DNA of 64,000 nucleotides from Cordilura impudica. Its lineage: Eukaryota; Arthropoda; Insecta; Diptera; Scathophagidae. The stretch lies in assembly GCA_963682025.1 (NCBI GenBank), contig OY821518.1:130988729-131052728 (forward strand), in the 5' to 3' direction. Made by a program: the position numbers and the translations under genes. Of this stretch, positions 10,561 to 22,244 are shown in pieces (within the stretch, counting starts at the first letter, position 1; every line of letters begins with the position of its first letter). Below the pieces are notes generated by a model. It had not been told where the DNA came from. It saw nothing but the letters and a program-made list of their open reading frames with translations, and ran no database searches.

Positions 10561-12595
10561 ACACTCTTGTTGTAGTTTAAATTTAATCTAAGCAAAAATT
10601 ATTTGTTAGATATTTGTAATACTTCATCAGTTTTTTTATGTTGTTAAAAAATAAATTAAAAATAATTTTGATTGAACTGAAAATGCAATAGTGCAATTTT
10701 GTCTTATAATATACATATACATTTTGAGTGAAGAAATTGTTTTTTTTTTAAGTTGTAACTCAATCATTAGTATAAATATGTACTTAATTTCCAGAAGAAA
10801 AATGTTTTTGAACGCTTGTTTTTGAAATTTTTTGTCTTTGTGATATTTGGAACATTACTTATTAATATTTTCAATGCAGGATTAACTAACAAATCATTTC
10901 TTCAACTATTACTAAAAAACAGCATGATTGGTTAACGCCGGACTAAATTTGTATTCAAATGAACTTATCGGATAGTAAACTCACATAACAAAAACTAGCT
11001 CCAAGTCAGATTCGTTCAATATCGGTTTGTTTAATTTGATAAATTTAAATTTTTAAAACTACAAAAATTGCATACATGGACAAACACTCAAAGCTCTTGA
11101 AGCATACACCTCTGCACACAAGTTTAATTGATAATATCCATAGTGCTATGGCCACCTCAAATAGATAGAAAAAAGTATAAACAAGTGGTTATGTGGCATT
11201 TATGGAACTGTAAAATCCATGTGCTTTTATTTTAAGAGAGACAAGCACAAACGCAACTCTTCCCACAAATTTCCAATATTTCGTCATCCATTTGAATTAC
11301 TGGTAAAATAATACAAAAAATGAATGCGGTATCCTATTGTCTCAAAACACATTGAACATATATGTATAAACACATCAGTGTCATTGAAAAACATAAATAA
11401 ATAAAGTTTAATTTTTATCACATTGTTGTATGATATTAGAGAAATATTGTAAAACTTTTTTTGTTTACGATAAATAAAGTAATAATATTTATTATTCGTT
11501 TCACGTTTTTAGAACTTTAATACACGTTTAGTGTTAACAACCCGGTAAACGTTGAGCAACTGTTAGTTTAGAATATTTCAAACAGTGTTGCCACAAAAGA
11601 AATTCAAAACTACACATGAGCGCAAGCAAAATTACACACAATCTTTTAAGTTTTAATTTTTATTACATACAAAACACACGAATTAATATTTTAAGAATAT
11701 TTTGGGGTCTTTAAAATGTTTTCAGAATTTAAGACTTTAATTCGTCCACAAAATACAGGATGTTATAATCATAATATATATACATATGCAAAGCTAAAGT
11801 AAACATGGCCAAAAGGTTAAATAAAACACTTTGTGGAAGAAATGTTTTTCTTCTTTATAAAATTATATAAATGTTTCAAGGTACACGACTTTCCCCTAAA
11901 GCACAATGTGTAATTACACATGGGATGGCAATACTTATTTTAAATAAATGCATATGTATCTATTACTTTTAATAAGGGTTGTTTGTTCTGGTTTAATGTT
12001 GCCATTTCTTTTTTCTTCCCCCAATTTAAATGTATCACTAAAAGAAATGTAAACAATTTAAACTGTTTTGCTTTGCTTCATCCACATACATTAAACGGTT
12101 TACGTAAAAGCTTTTTTATCATTGAAAGAATACTCGTATTCCAAATTTGTCTAATGAATTTAAATTATGAAATAACTAATGGTTAAAAATAGTTGTAATA
12201 TTGAAATTTACAATAATATAGAACCATTAAAAATAGCCTCAAAAAAAATAATATTTCTTTTTTCTCCCTAAAATATTATGCCTTAAATATATAATCCCTA
12301 AATGCTGGGGAAAAACCTGAAACTGACAACCCTGATCTGGTTGTAGTTAAATTTCTCACCTTTATAAAAAAAGTGCGCTTTAATCAGTCTCTATTAGTGT
12401 TGCCACAATATTGTTAGCTTACGATTCCCTTACGACAACAGGAAATCTACAAAATTTCTTGAACAGCTACATATTCGTATACTTGCATTTAAAGCCCTTG
12501 TGGTTTTGTAGCAATCACTGTTTGACTGTGCTTGTAAAAAAAATAATTAACATACCGTTGTCCTAATTATTCGAAACATCGATCAACCTCATTTA
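10561..12595. other. AT-rich intergenic DNA, no gene seen
   Basis: About 2 kb without a credible coding region. Short open frames lack any family resemblance. No repeat shared with the rest of the window was recognised. Confidence 0.5.
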
Positions 12596-12597
12596 AT

Positions 12598-13025
12598 ATA
12601 TGAGTATCGGCTGTGCCGAATCTTTGATAACCTCCACCTAGGTTTTACATTTGCATTAATATCAGAACTTCTTGCACTATTTGTAAAAAATGTAAAGAAA
12701 ATATTTGCAAAAGTAAACAATTTGTTAAACTTAATACCAAATTATTACAACAAATATTCTGAATTTTCAGCATATTTTCAGTCAGATTTATCCCATTTTA
12801 AATACTAACCTGATCCAGATAATGACAAACAATATTCTACGTTTAACCAGGTAAATGGTATATATTTTGAATGAACCTGGTTTCAAAAGACAGACAGCCA
12901 GACGGACGGACTGACAGATGGTAATCGCTATATCGGCAGGAGTTGTTATATATATAATAACAACTCCTATTGATATACCGAAGAAAAACTGATATATACC
13001 CTCTGCATAGTGGAGTAAATGGCAT
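12598..13025 (-). mobile_element. DINE/mini-me-like element, family 2, decayed copy
   Basis: It carries the stem-loop TCGGCTGTGCCGA and the box GATAACCTCCACC at its left edge, a (GGAC)n stretch at about 12900-12915 and TATACCCTCTGCATAGTGGAG at its right edge (about 12995-13015). Positions 12792-12856 are the reverse complement of about 41461-41528 with few differences. The palindromic GGAGTTGTTATATATATAATAACAACTCC (about 12939-12967) is an extra hairpin in this copy. Confidence 0.6.
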
Positions 13026-13194
13026 AAAGATTTTGAATAACAACTAAAACAAGAGCAACATAGAAAAATCATATTTTTTAAGTCTACTAAATCGATTTAA
13101 GGATTTAAGATAGCAACCTGCTCAGGATGTAAATGTTTCATTTTCACTAAAAGCGAGCTCCACAGGTGGAAAGATTGACATTGCTATATCTACT

Positions 13195-13325
13195 CCGCTT
13201 GGTATAAAGATTATGAATATATATATTTTATGGGGTCCAGATTTTTTTCCAATTATTACAAACGGAATGACAAACTTATATACTTATACCCTCTGCAATA
13301 CTGGTATGGAAATAATGGATACCCA
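13195..13325 (-). mobile_element. Mini-me-type fragment
   Basis: It shares TTTTATGGGGTCC, AATTATTACAAACGGAATGA and CAAACTTATAT with the copies near 31650, 36730 and 43460. It ends in TATACCCTCTGCAATACTGG, the element terminus. The microsatellite half is missing. Confidence 0.6.
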
Positions 13326-13334
13326 AGTTTGGTA

Positions 13335-13589
13335 CTAGAAAGTTGAGCATATATCAAAATCGTTTTGATTTTTGCTCAGTTCAACTGCACAAATAGCGCA
13401 AACACCGCCATACATTACACAAACGCACTGCACAGTTCTAGACTTGAGCACTGAAATTGTGTATTGTATGGCTGGCAATAGATAATTAACGATAACATCC
13501 TGAAATACACTACAGACACGTGTTAATTTTAATTGTTCGTGAAAGTTAAAATATTGAAATATATTATTGAGAATTTCCACATTGTTAAA
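13335..13589 (-). pseudogene. F-box-like coding fragment
   Basis: The minus-strand frame reads VEILNNIFQYFNFHEQLKLT then RVCSVFQDVIVNYLLPAI. Its spacing of hydrophobic residues and the L-x-R-V-C-x-x-F pattern match an F-box motif (an adaptor segment that binds Skp1 in ubiquitin ligases). There is no upstream ATG in frame. The frame runs directly into the end of a DINE-like element at about 13587, so the 5' part has been lost or displaced. About 45 codons after the motif the frame ends at a stop. It may be a truncated gene copy or an isolated exon. The family call rests on this short motif alone. Confidence 0.35.
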
Positions 13590-14352
13590 CAAGTAAGAAA
13601 ATTATAGCCGGTCTAGACTGACTATACGATACCCTATACCATGTGTTAAGAAACCCTATCTCTTAGGTCCAACTAATTGGATATAGAAAATAAGCATAAA
13701 CCAAATTTTAGTGGCATTTTTATTAATTTTTTTGGCTGCAGATATGAAAAAGTTCATATCGCATGCTATATTTACATGGGGACTAAAGTCACTTATATTT
13801 TCAAAAAATATACACAAACCAAATTTGAGAAAAATCTGTGAAATATTTTTTGTTTTTTTATAGATTTAAGTGAAGATCGGGAAGCATCTCTATATGGGGC
13901 CTATGACTAAGAATTGTCCTATAGGGATTATTTTTGGACTACTGATTAATGGATGTAATAAACACATACAAACCCAATTTGACTGAGATCTATTTCATAA
14001 TTTGGATCCTATGGCAATTTATGTCGATGTTATAGGGGTCATTTGTATGGGGACTAGGTCTGCACACGGACCGATTCTCACCAATTTCTATAGCGTTCAT
14101 CCCATGGCCTGTAAAGGCTTATATACCAAATTTCTTCAAAATATATTCATATTTGCGACCTATTATTTGATTACAAAGTTTACATGGAAACACAGACGGC
14201 CGGACGGACGGACATAGCTAAATCGACTCAGAAAGTGATTCTGAGTCGATCGGTATAATAAAAGATGGGTCGAGGTCAAATATTTTTAGTAGTTACAAAC
14301 AGCAGCACAAAGTCATTATACCCAAACCACATAGTGGTATAGAGTATAAAAA
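13587..14352 (-). mobile_element. DINE/Helentron-like element, family 1, copy 3
   Basis: Near full-length reverse copy: CAAGTAAGAAAATTATAG at the left edge, GGTATAGAGTATAAAAA at the right. A perfect 11-bp hairpin is kept at 14222-14250 in the GACTC/GAGTC form. The left edge abuts the F-box-like fragment. Confidence 0.75.
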
Positions 14353-14434
14353 GATGTATTTTGCTTCCATATTTGTTGGTCTATAAAGCCCTATAATTTT
14401 TTTTTTTTTTTTGTTAAAATATTGCCTTATTTGG

Positions 14435-14670
14435 AAAACATGGATGTTTCAACACGATAATGACCCGAAACACACATCGAGAATGGTAAAAATTTCCTAA
14501 GAGATAATGGGATTCAAGTCCTTGATTGGCCGCCACAATCACCCGACTTGAACCCCATTGAAAACTTCTTTGCCAAAAATTAAACGACGGCAAAGTGCTA
14601 ACATTGTTAAGGACTTTGAATTAGTAGAAGCAAAAACGTTTGGTCTTAAAAATTAATGATACTCTAAAAT
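14435..14670 (+). pseudogene. Tc1-like transposase fragment (copy 3)
   Basis: Forward translation gives WMFQHDNDPKHTSRMV, then LRDNGIQVLDWPPQSPDL and NPIENFFAK. These are the second catalytic aspartate block and the NPIEN block of a Tc1 transposase. The upstream catalytic half is absent and a poly-T run precedes it. Dead fragment. Confidence 0.75.
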
Positions 14671-14689
14671 CTAAATTCTAAATAAACCA

Positions 14690-16140
14690 CATTTGTAGTT
14701 CGAAATGTCAACTTATTTTTCAAGAACAATTAAATTTAATATCAGATTGCAACGAATGATTATTTAATCTAAGAGCTGCTATAGTTGTACATCTGCTTTA
14801 ACAGTGGAAATTATAGCCCGAGGTCGGGCGCAACTGCTAACTCAAGCCTAAAGTCCAGATTGCTGCTATCGGTATTTAAAAATTATGTTTGTTTTATTTA
14901 TTAAGTTAAATAATAAAGCTATATTGTATTTTATTTAGTTATTATTTTACAAAATTCATGCAGAATTTTACACTCAATCGTTTTAAATCTAGTCTAAAAA
15001 CTATATGTACAGATAAGAAAAAATTTTTTATATTATTTATTGAAAATAATGTTTATTGCTGTGGCATTTTGTTCACAATAGTATAAAAATATTTATACGT
15101 TGCATATTTTTAATAGTTCCAGTTGAATCTTTTTTATTATTATTTTTTATTTATCGCTAATATGTATTATTTAATGATCATTACTAAAGCCCAAATCCCA
15201 GATCACTCGTTTTTAATTTTATTAATATACCTGGTGGCGTAAATCTCATTAATCTGGCTACCTATAAGCAATAATATTCTCTATGTGTCTCTTTCCAACA
15301 AAGGTAATAAAGCACATATATAAAAGAGTGCTTTTATTTTTTTATAAACAAAACAGTCAGCCAGCTGGTAGTTGATGATGGTGGCCTGTTAAAATCAAAG
15401 TTAATATATCAGTTGAAAGAAAAATACGGATAAATTGAAATGTCGGTCGTCGTATTTGTTTTGTGTCTGGCTTACTGTTGCAAAAAAATACACAACCACT
15501 TTTATTTGCGTGCGTGTACCCAAAAAGCATCCTAAACATTTCGAATTCTGATTCCAATGAAATAGGCAAACAGAAATTTTAGCAGAGGTGATTGTGGTCT
15601 TAAAAGTGTATACAAAACAAGGAAATGCAAGCAACACCCGCTTGCTTACTCACACAAACACGTTGAAAGATAACCAACCGCAAACACTCTGTTAATGTGT
15701 ATGTTTATACAGTTGTCTCTTTTATTCATTTGCCTTTCGCTTTGAGTGTACGAACTGTCGTCATTTTCTCTTTTGCTTTACCAATTGGAATATATTAGTT
15801 TTATTGGCATGTTTCCATGTGTGATTCTACCGTTTAAAAGTTCTGTTGGCCTAATCGACAATTTCGTTGACGTGCCTAAAAGTATGGAATTGCGATTTCA
15901 ATAATTTCGACAATGTCCAATGGAATTCATTCGTTCGTCATTTCTATATATTTGGGTTTGGTTTCTTTCTTCCACAACTGATTTCTTCTATAATGAATAT
16001 TTATTTGTTGTTGCTATGCTTATGCATGATTTTTTTTAGAATGTTTATTATATATACATTCTTGTTGGTATGTGTGTTTGGGTATTTTGTGCGCGTAAAA
16101 TATTACTAAACATATTTGATTTCGGGTGACGTTCATCGCT
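14690..16140. other. Intergenic DNA, no gene seen
   Basis: No credible gene. Low-complexity AT-rich sequence with isolated short frames of no recognisable family. Confidence 0.45.
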
Positions 16141-16169
16141 TTGACACACCAGTCAAACTACTAGCTGAT

Positions 16170-16376
16170 TTTGCTGACATCCTGATATAAATAGAGCTCG
16201 ATGACTGTTTGATTATCGAGAATCGACAGCCAAAAAAAAGGCTCTGTTGCGGTGGTACTTGTGCTGTTTGTTTTTACAGCGGTTGGGTTTTTGTTTGACT
16301 GTCGTTATTACTTGACGTTTAAAGAAACAGAAGATCTTTCTTATTTTTTAAAGAAAAATTCTTAGATTTCAACATG
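16170..16376 (+). promoter_or_regulatory. Candidate TATA promoter and first exon ending at ATG|GTATGT
   Basis: GATATAAATAGAGC (about 16184-16197) is a good TATA box. It is followed by about 170 bp of mixed sequence and then TTTCAACATGGTATGTAG, where ATG (16374-16376) is followed at once by a consensus splice donor. A first exon that ends at its start codon is common in insect genes. I could not find the second exon, and the repeats that follow would lie in its intron. It could also be chance, or the start of a gene lost from this region. Confidence 0.3.
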
Positions 16377-16639
16377 GTATGTAGTAGAACTCAAATAAAA
16401 AAGTTTTCAAACTATTCGGATATGATATTAAAATAATTACTCATAAATACGCTATCCCAAATTTATTTTAATCACTTTTTTGTTTATTTCTTTTTGTTTT
16501 AAATAATATGTAAATAAGAAAAAATATGATCTTTGTTTTGCGGCGATTTGGTGAGTTTGGTTATAAACAGGGCTGCGACTGTTATGCACTAAAAATTGGA
16601 AAGATGTCTTTAAAACATGCAGTATGAAACGGAAAATAT

Positions 16640-16915
16640 GTGTTAAAAACTAACCCATAAAAACCAAGTTTAAATTATACTCCCTTTTTTTAAGTTTACC
16701 ATCATCATTGACTGAAAATGAAACATGTCTAGAAAAATATTTATGTTAAAAATACATTTGTATGGCTGCCAATTTAAAAACCGTTACAATTTCGAAAAAT
16801 CCAAAATTATACCATAATTAAATTTTTATACGAATATTTGTTAAATAATTTTTATCATTACCACGAGACTGCCTGCAATAAAGAAATATGCCATAAAAAA
16901 ATCGTTTTTGTAATT
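16640..16915 (+). repeat. Decayed copy of the 32750-33390 repeat
   Basis: It shares CTAACCCATAAAAACCAAG, ATACTCCCTTT, GTTTACCATCATCATTGACTGA and TTAAATAATTTTTATCATTACCACGAGAC with the element at 32750-33390. The internal tandem units are missing here. Confidence 0.5.
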
Positions 16916-16927
16916 ATATTTATTAAA

Positions 16928-17417
16928 GGTGCTATTACATGATGTGTTTTTTACATATGTACTGTCACTTTTTTATCCATATGAAATTCCTCATGTCTGT
17001 CAAAATTGTCTTTTACATACGATTCATAATTTTTGCTATCACACGTGCATATGTATTTCCGTATGACATAACCTCTAAATGTAAACAACAGCTAATTTAA
17101 TTTGTGAATTTTCAAAAATTTATTGTTAAAAAAAAAAAGTTATATATTTTTTAATTGTTAATTAATATTAAACAATTTATTTTTCTTTCAATATTAATCT
17201 TTATAATTTACTCTGTTTCTCTTTCGCCACAAGCAGTGTTGTATTTTCATATGTTTGTCATGCAAAAATAGAACCTGTTCTAATTAAAAATGTACATGTG
17301 GCTTTCCTCATGTATTGTACATAAACAATGTTTCATATGTATCACACGATGTGTACAACTTTTGTTGTGGCGAAATTTGAAAGTACATATGTTAAAAACA
17401 CATCATGTAATAGCACC
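16928..17417 (+). mobile_element. MITE group T, copy 1
   Basis: About 490 bp with terminal inverted repeats: GGTGCTATTACATGATGTG at the left and CACATCATGTAATAGCACC at the right. Flanking TTAA-like bases (ATTAAAGG / CCTTAAG) suggest TTAA targeting, as for piggyBac-type elements. No coding capacity. The interior has many CATATG and ACATATG motifs. Confidence 0.75.
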
Positions 17418-18325
17418 TTAAGAACCAAAAACATCAACAATTTAGGGCACAGTTACAATATATATTTTAATATAGAAATAAATAATTTAAAAAATAAATA
17501 TTAATATTTTAGTCCATTGTAAATTATGAGGTAAGGAAATCATTAAATAAATTTGATATACAAATTTAAATTAAAAAAAAATTATTTGTATTTATTAATA
17601 ATTGCTAATATTTTTTATATAATTAACTATAAATTATTAAATAACAATAATTTTATATTATTTTGTCGTAATTTCTTTTTTTTTTTTTTGTAATTTGTGA
17701 TTTTGACAAATTTGTTATGATAAATTTGCTGAGAGCTTTATCATAACAACTTTGTTATATCAGATATAAAATGTGTGGTTTATGCGAAATATAATTCTCT
17801 CTGTGATTAAATATGAAGTTTGCTGATAGAAAAGTTAATATCTGCTTTAGACGAAAAGATTCTTCGCCTTAGAGGAAAAGTAGAGTAGGCCTCCTGGCCT
17901 ACTTTGTTTTTTTTAAAGGTTTTTGTACGCACAAATTATTTTTATTTATTTTTATTGTGCTAATTATTTGGCAAAGTAGTTTGCACCAATATTTTGACAG
18001 AAGTGTTTTCAATTTTTTTTGTTAGTTTGATTAATAAACTTCAAAACTTTATTTTGATTTTCTTGGGAAACTTCAAAATTGTTGTCAATGAAAAAAAATC
18101 CAGTTGCACTTGATGAAAGCTGCTGTCACGTCAAAAAAAGGTTTCGTTATCAATTTCGAGAGATCAATTTGAAATAATGAAATAATAATGAAAAACCTGT
18201 ACACCTAGTTAGCCACACGTTGCTATAATTTAACCGTACCGTAAATGTAACGTTGACATTTAGTGCAATTATAGAATGTAAAAAACGGATCAGCATGTTG
18301 CTGTGTAAAATTAACCAAACTTTAT
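17418..18325. other. AT-rich spacer with two hairpins
   Basis: No coding region. It holds a perfect 13-bp hairpin (17712-17724 with 17737-17749) and an 8-bp GC-rich hairpin followed by T-runs (AGTAGGCC TCCT GGCCTACT, about 17885-17904). Confidence 0.5.
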
Positions 18326-18327
18326 TA

Positions 18328-18832
18328 AGCTGCGTTCACACTACGTGTTTTGCTTGTGTTTTTCTTAGTTTCTTAGCACGTGTAATTTGTACACATAGTG
18401 TGAACCCTTTCAAACATTGTTTATGTACAACACATTTTGCAAGACATATGTAAATTTTTCAATTAGAGCAGGTTCTATTTTGGCAAGACAAACATATGAA
18501 AATACAACACTGCTTGTGGCGAAAGAAAAAAAGAGTAAATTATAAAGATTAATATTGAAAGAAAAATAAATTGTTTAATATTAATTAACAATTAAAAAAT
18601 ATATAAAATATGTATCTTTATTTTTAACAATAATTTTTTGTGAATTCACAAACTAAATCAGCTGTTGTTTACATTTAGAGGTTATGTCATACGGAAATAC
18701 ATATGTACGTTTGAACGCAAAAATTATGAATTGTATGTAAAACGGCAATTTTGACACACACACGGAATTACGTATGGATCGTAAAACTGAATTTACACAT
18801 GGAAAATACACATAGTGTAAACAAACCTTTAA
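18328..18832 (-). mobile_element. MITE group T, variant copy 2
   Basis: A subfamily with different ends (AAGCTGCGTTCACACTACGTG at the left, CACATAGTGTAAACAAACC at the right). Its interior is the reverse complement of group T copy 1 (for example CACAAGCAGTG and CGTATGACATAACCTC blocks). Length is about 500 bp. Confidence 0.7.
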
Positions 18833-18851
18833 CACTATTATTACATATTAA

Positions 18852-19340
18852 GGTGCTTTTACACGATGTGTTTTTTACATATGTACTGTCACTTTTTTAT
18901 CCATATGAAATTCCTCATGTCTGTCAAAATTGTCTTTTACATACGATTCATAATTTTTGCTATCACACGTGCATATGTATTTCCGTATGACATAACCTCT
19001 AAATGTAAACAACAGCTGATTTAATTTGTGAATTTACAAAAATTTATTGTTAAAAGAAAGTTATATATTTTTTAATTGTTAATTAATATTAAACAATTTA
19101 TTTTTCTTTCAATATTAATCTTTATAATTTACTCTGTTTTTCTTTCGCCACAAGCAGTGTTGTATTTTCATATGTTTGTCATACAAAAATAGAACCTGCT
19201 CTAATTGAAAAATGTACATGTGACTTTCCTCATGTATTGTACATAAACAATGTTTCATATGTATCACACGATATGTACAACTTTTGTTGTGGGAAAATTT
19301 GACAGTACATATGTAAAAAAGACATCATGTAATAGCACCT
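18852..19340 (+). mobile_element. MITE group T, copy 3
   Basis: Same orientation and nearly the same sequence as the copy at 16928. It begins TTAA-GGTGCTTTTACACG and ends ATGTAATAGCACC-TTTA. It lies directly beside the variant copy at 18328, so the two form an inverted pair. Confidence 0.75.
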
Positions 19341-19342
19341 TT

Positions 19343-20275
19343 AGCGGTATTCACTCTTGATGTTAAATTTACAACCCTGTTATATATACAACGATTTTAT
19401 ACTACAAAGCGAGAACATCTTTTGTGTTGTGTATTGTACACTAATAAATCAGCTGTTTTTTGTTTTGTTTATTTTTTTATCAATTTGAAAACTTAAACTA
19501 TCAATAAGAATTTGCAGATAAGTAAAATGCCCAAAATTAGGAAAAAGAAAAAACTATAAATTTTTTAGAACAAAATGTAGTTGACGAAATAGAATTTGCA
19601 GAGATTCTGGATGTTGAAGGTACGGTATTACTTGCAATAATAAAACAATACAAAAATATAGCTACTCTCCTTTTGTAGATACCTGTGAACATGATGCCAT
19701 TGACCACATTTTAGATGAATTAGTTGATGACATTATTTTAGTTAAAGTGTACCGCTGCTGAGCTTGGAATTCGGTTCCAAAATCAATGAAGTGGTCACTA
19801 AATGTCTTAACCCAATTATATGACAACAGATTTTTGCAAATGCTGAGAGTTAGCCGAATTGAGTTTCATACACTGGTGTCTATGATTTCTGGAGGTACTG
19901 AATTTAACCAACCCCATTCATGTGAACAATTTCCAGTTGAGTACCAGTTAGCAATTTCCCTATAAGACTAGGGTCATCTGGATACATTTTTTTGTATTAT
20001 TTTTGTATTTTGTATTTATTTTGATTCATTTACCACAAAATGAAAAATAAAATATAAAAAATTGTTTTGGCAGCTCAACAATCAGCTGTTTCAGTCTTGT
20101 AAATGTTTAGTCTTTTAGATGTACTATAGCTTTTACCCTTGTACTTTTAACACAGCGTAGTAAATTTCAATTTCATACATTTTGTTGTTGTGGTGTTGTA
20201 ACTAGTAGTAATTTTACTATATCTACAATATTTATAAGGTTTACAAGGGTATTTTACTACCAAGAGTGAAAACCC
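19343..20275 (+). mobile_element. PIF/Harbinger-like element, decayed
   Basis: Terminal inverted repeats GGTATTCACTCTTG (left) and CAAGAGTGAAAACC (right) bound about 930 bp, with TTA on both sides as a possible 3-bp target duplication. The interior forward strand encodes a transposase N-terminal part in broken frames: DNRFLQMLRVSRIEFHTLVS then FPVEYQLAISL and RLGSSG, the pattern of HARBI1-type transposases ahead of their catalytic domain. The catalytic region has been deleted, so the copy is non-autonomous. Confidence 0.65.
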
Positions 20276-20572
20276 TTAATATATTGCGTCAATGGCGCAA
20301 TAAAATAGAAGACGTTGCCATACTAGTTTTTGTTTAACAATTAAAAAAAAATAGTTTGAAAAAACGTGATGCCGTATTATTGTTTTCGTCACCATAATTA
20401 TACAAATTTCAACAACCCTTACAGAGTTGTATTTTTGTACAAGTTTCTAATTATTTATGCAACTGTTTTTAATATTTTCAATAAATGTAAAAATATCAAT
20501 CGCACGTGTTTATATTTCGCACAAGTTATTTTTTTCATATTAATTTTAATATTAAAAAAAGAAACAAATAAT

Positions 20573-21450
20573 ATGGATAAGTAGGTTTTATTCGTGCATG
20601 TTATAACAAGAAAATTATTGATTTACTCCCCACAGATATGCTGTGCCCAATAAATTGCCTGGCAAAACTGTCTCAGTGCTGGCCCATCGTAAACGCCGCA
20701 TCTTACAGGATAAAGCCACTTTGGAACAAAAGAAAAAACTAAAAACTCAACGCGTCGCTAAAACTAAAAAACATCATAAATTTCGTAGAGCCGAATCTTT
20801 TGTTATGAACTACATTAAGGCAGAACGCACTGCTAATCGTATCAAACGCACTGTGCGACGTACTAATCTAATGAATACAAATGATGTCTCCAAATCTAAT
20901 CAAAAGCTGTTGTTAGTCATGCGACATGCCGGAAAGAAAATCTTCGATGAAACTACAAATAATATAATGAAAGCATTAAAATTGAGTTTACGCCACAATG
21001 CTGTATTTCTGGAAAATACCAAACAAAACCAGATACTCCTTAAGGTAATAGAGCCATTTGTTGTCTATGGCTATCCGAATATAGGTACTATCCGTGAATT
21101 GGTATTTAAAAAAGGGTTTGCCCGAGTCAATGGCAAAAAGACACCAATTCAATCGAATACGATGATTGAAGAACAATTGGGTGAGAAAGGTATAATTTGT
21201 TTGGAAGATATTATTCATGAGATATTCACAGTGGGGCCTAATTTTAAAGCCGTCAGTGAGTTTATGTGTGCATTTTTGGTTAGTAAAAGTTTATTCTTTG
21301 AAATGAATTGGTATAACATTTTTTATTTTCGTACAGCTGTCCAGTCCCAGAGAAGGTTGGAAAAATAAAGTATCAGTGCCTTTTAAACGTGGCGGCGAAT
21401 ATGGCGATCGTGGTAATGGTATCAATGATTTAATTGCGCGTTGTGTTTAA
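20573..21450 (+). CDS. RpL7-like: Ribosomal protein L7-like (uL30 family)
   Basis: A eukaryotic L7/uL30-family protein of about 254 residues, likely acting in the nucleolus in 60S subunit biogenesis or as a ribosomal paralogue. Coding exons: 20573-20580 (ATG GAT AA), 20636-21278 and 21337-21450. Joins are MDK|YAVPNKLPGK and CAFL|SSPREGW. Donors are GTAGGT and GTTAGT, acceptors CCCCACAG and CGTACAG, and phase is kept throughout. The N-terminal 80 residues are strongly basic. The core has the uL30 signature region (LLVMRHAGKKIF, VVYGYPNIGTIRELVFKKG). The end (ISSPREGW-like to LIARCV) matches the family C-terminus. An AATAAA lies at 21484-21489. The basic N-terminus and its distance from canonical L7 suggest the L7-like paralogue rather than RpL7 itself. 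Homology is established by sequence recognition. The precise role is inferred. Confidence 0.88.
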
Positions 21451-21483
21451 ATGTAATTAAATTAAATGGCTTTACTTTTTTTT

Positions 21484-21489
21484 AATAAA
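21484..21489 (+). terminator. Polyadenylation signal of RpL7-like
   Basis: AATAAA 34 bp after the stop codon. Confidence 0.6.
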
Positions 21490-21499
21490 TTTAGATTTT

Positions 21500-22240
21500 T
21501 AAGAAAAGATCTAGATATAGAATATTTATTATTTTAGTTTAAAATAGAGACCATTTATGTAAACTACGCCGTTTAACGAATTATTTTCATTATGTACTGT
21601 CATAGAAATTGTTAAGCTTTTACTTTTATCAGTTCACAATCGAATTCTCGGTGAAACGATATTATGTGTTTACAAAATTCGTTTTATCCCACTCTCTGAT
21701 ATAAATAACGAATCAAAAAATCTGGAAACCCAAATGATTATATTACCATCAAGATTTAATAAATTGTATAAACATTTATCTTATAAAAATAGTTTCAGCT
21801 CATATTGGAACGTTTACCATGTGGATATGCTATAAATTTATTAGCTTTTATAGAGGGAACGAAAAATTTGCATTTCGCAGAGTACTGGTACAACATTACA
21901 TTTACAGTTTATAAATTACTTTATCATGGAAAAGATATAATGAAATTCAGAATCTTTGCGATCCTTTCTTGAATCATTTACGTTTTTGACAATTTAAAAA
22001 TTAAAATTCGAAAAATAAAACAATATTTATATATGTTATTGTTTATTAATATATGCTTCATATTTATTAATTTCATATGAGTGACAATAGAATGGAAACT
22101 TTAAACAAAATATATTTCTGGCGACTTTAACGGTCATTAGCAGAAAATAGTATTAAAAACTCGAAAAAAAAAAATATTGACTTAAAATAGCTTAACTACA
22201 GAAAAAATAAAACTAAAAAGTATTAATATTTATTCTCTTG
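21500..22240. other. Intergenic DNA, no gene seen
   Basis: AT-rich downstream spacer of the RpL7-like gene with no recognised feature. Confidence 0.45.
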
Positions 22241-22244
22241 ACAA

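Noticed and set aside
20366..20584. 72-codon open frame ending at the RpL7-like start
   Set aside because: It runs through the 5' UTR and splice donor of the RpL7-like gene in a frame with no homology.
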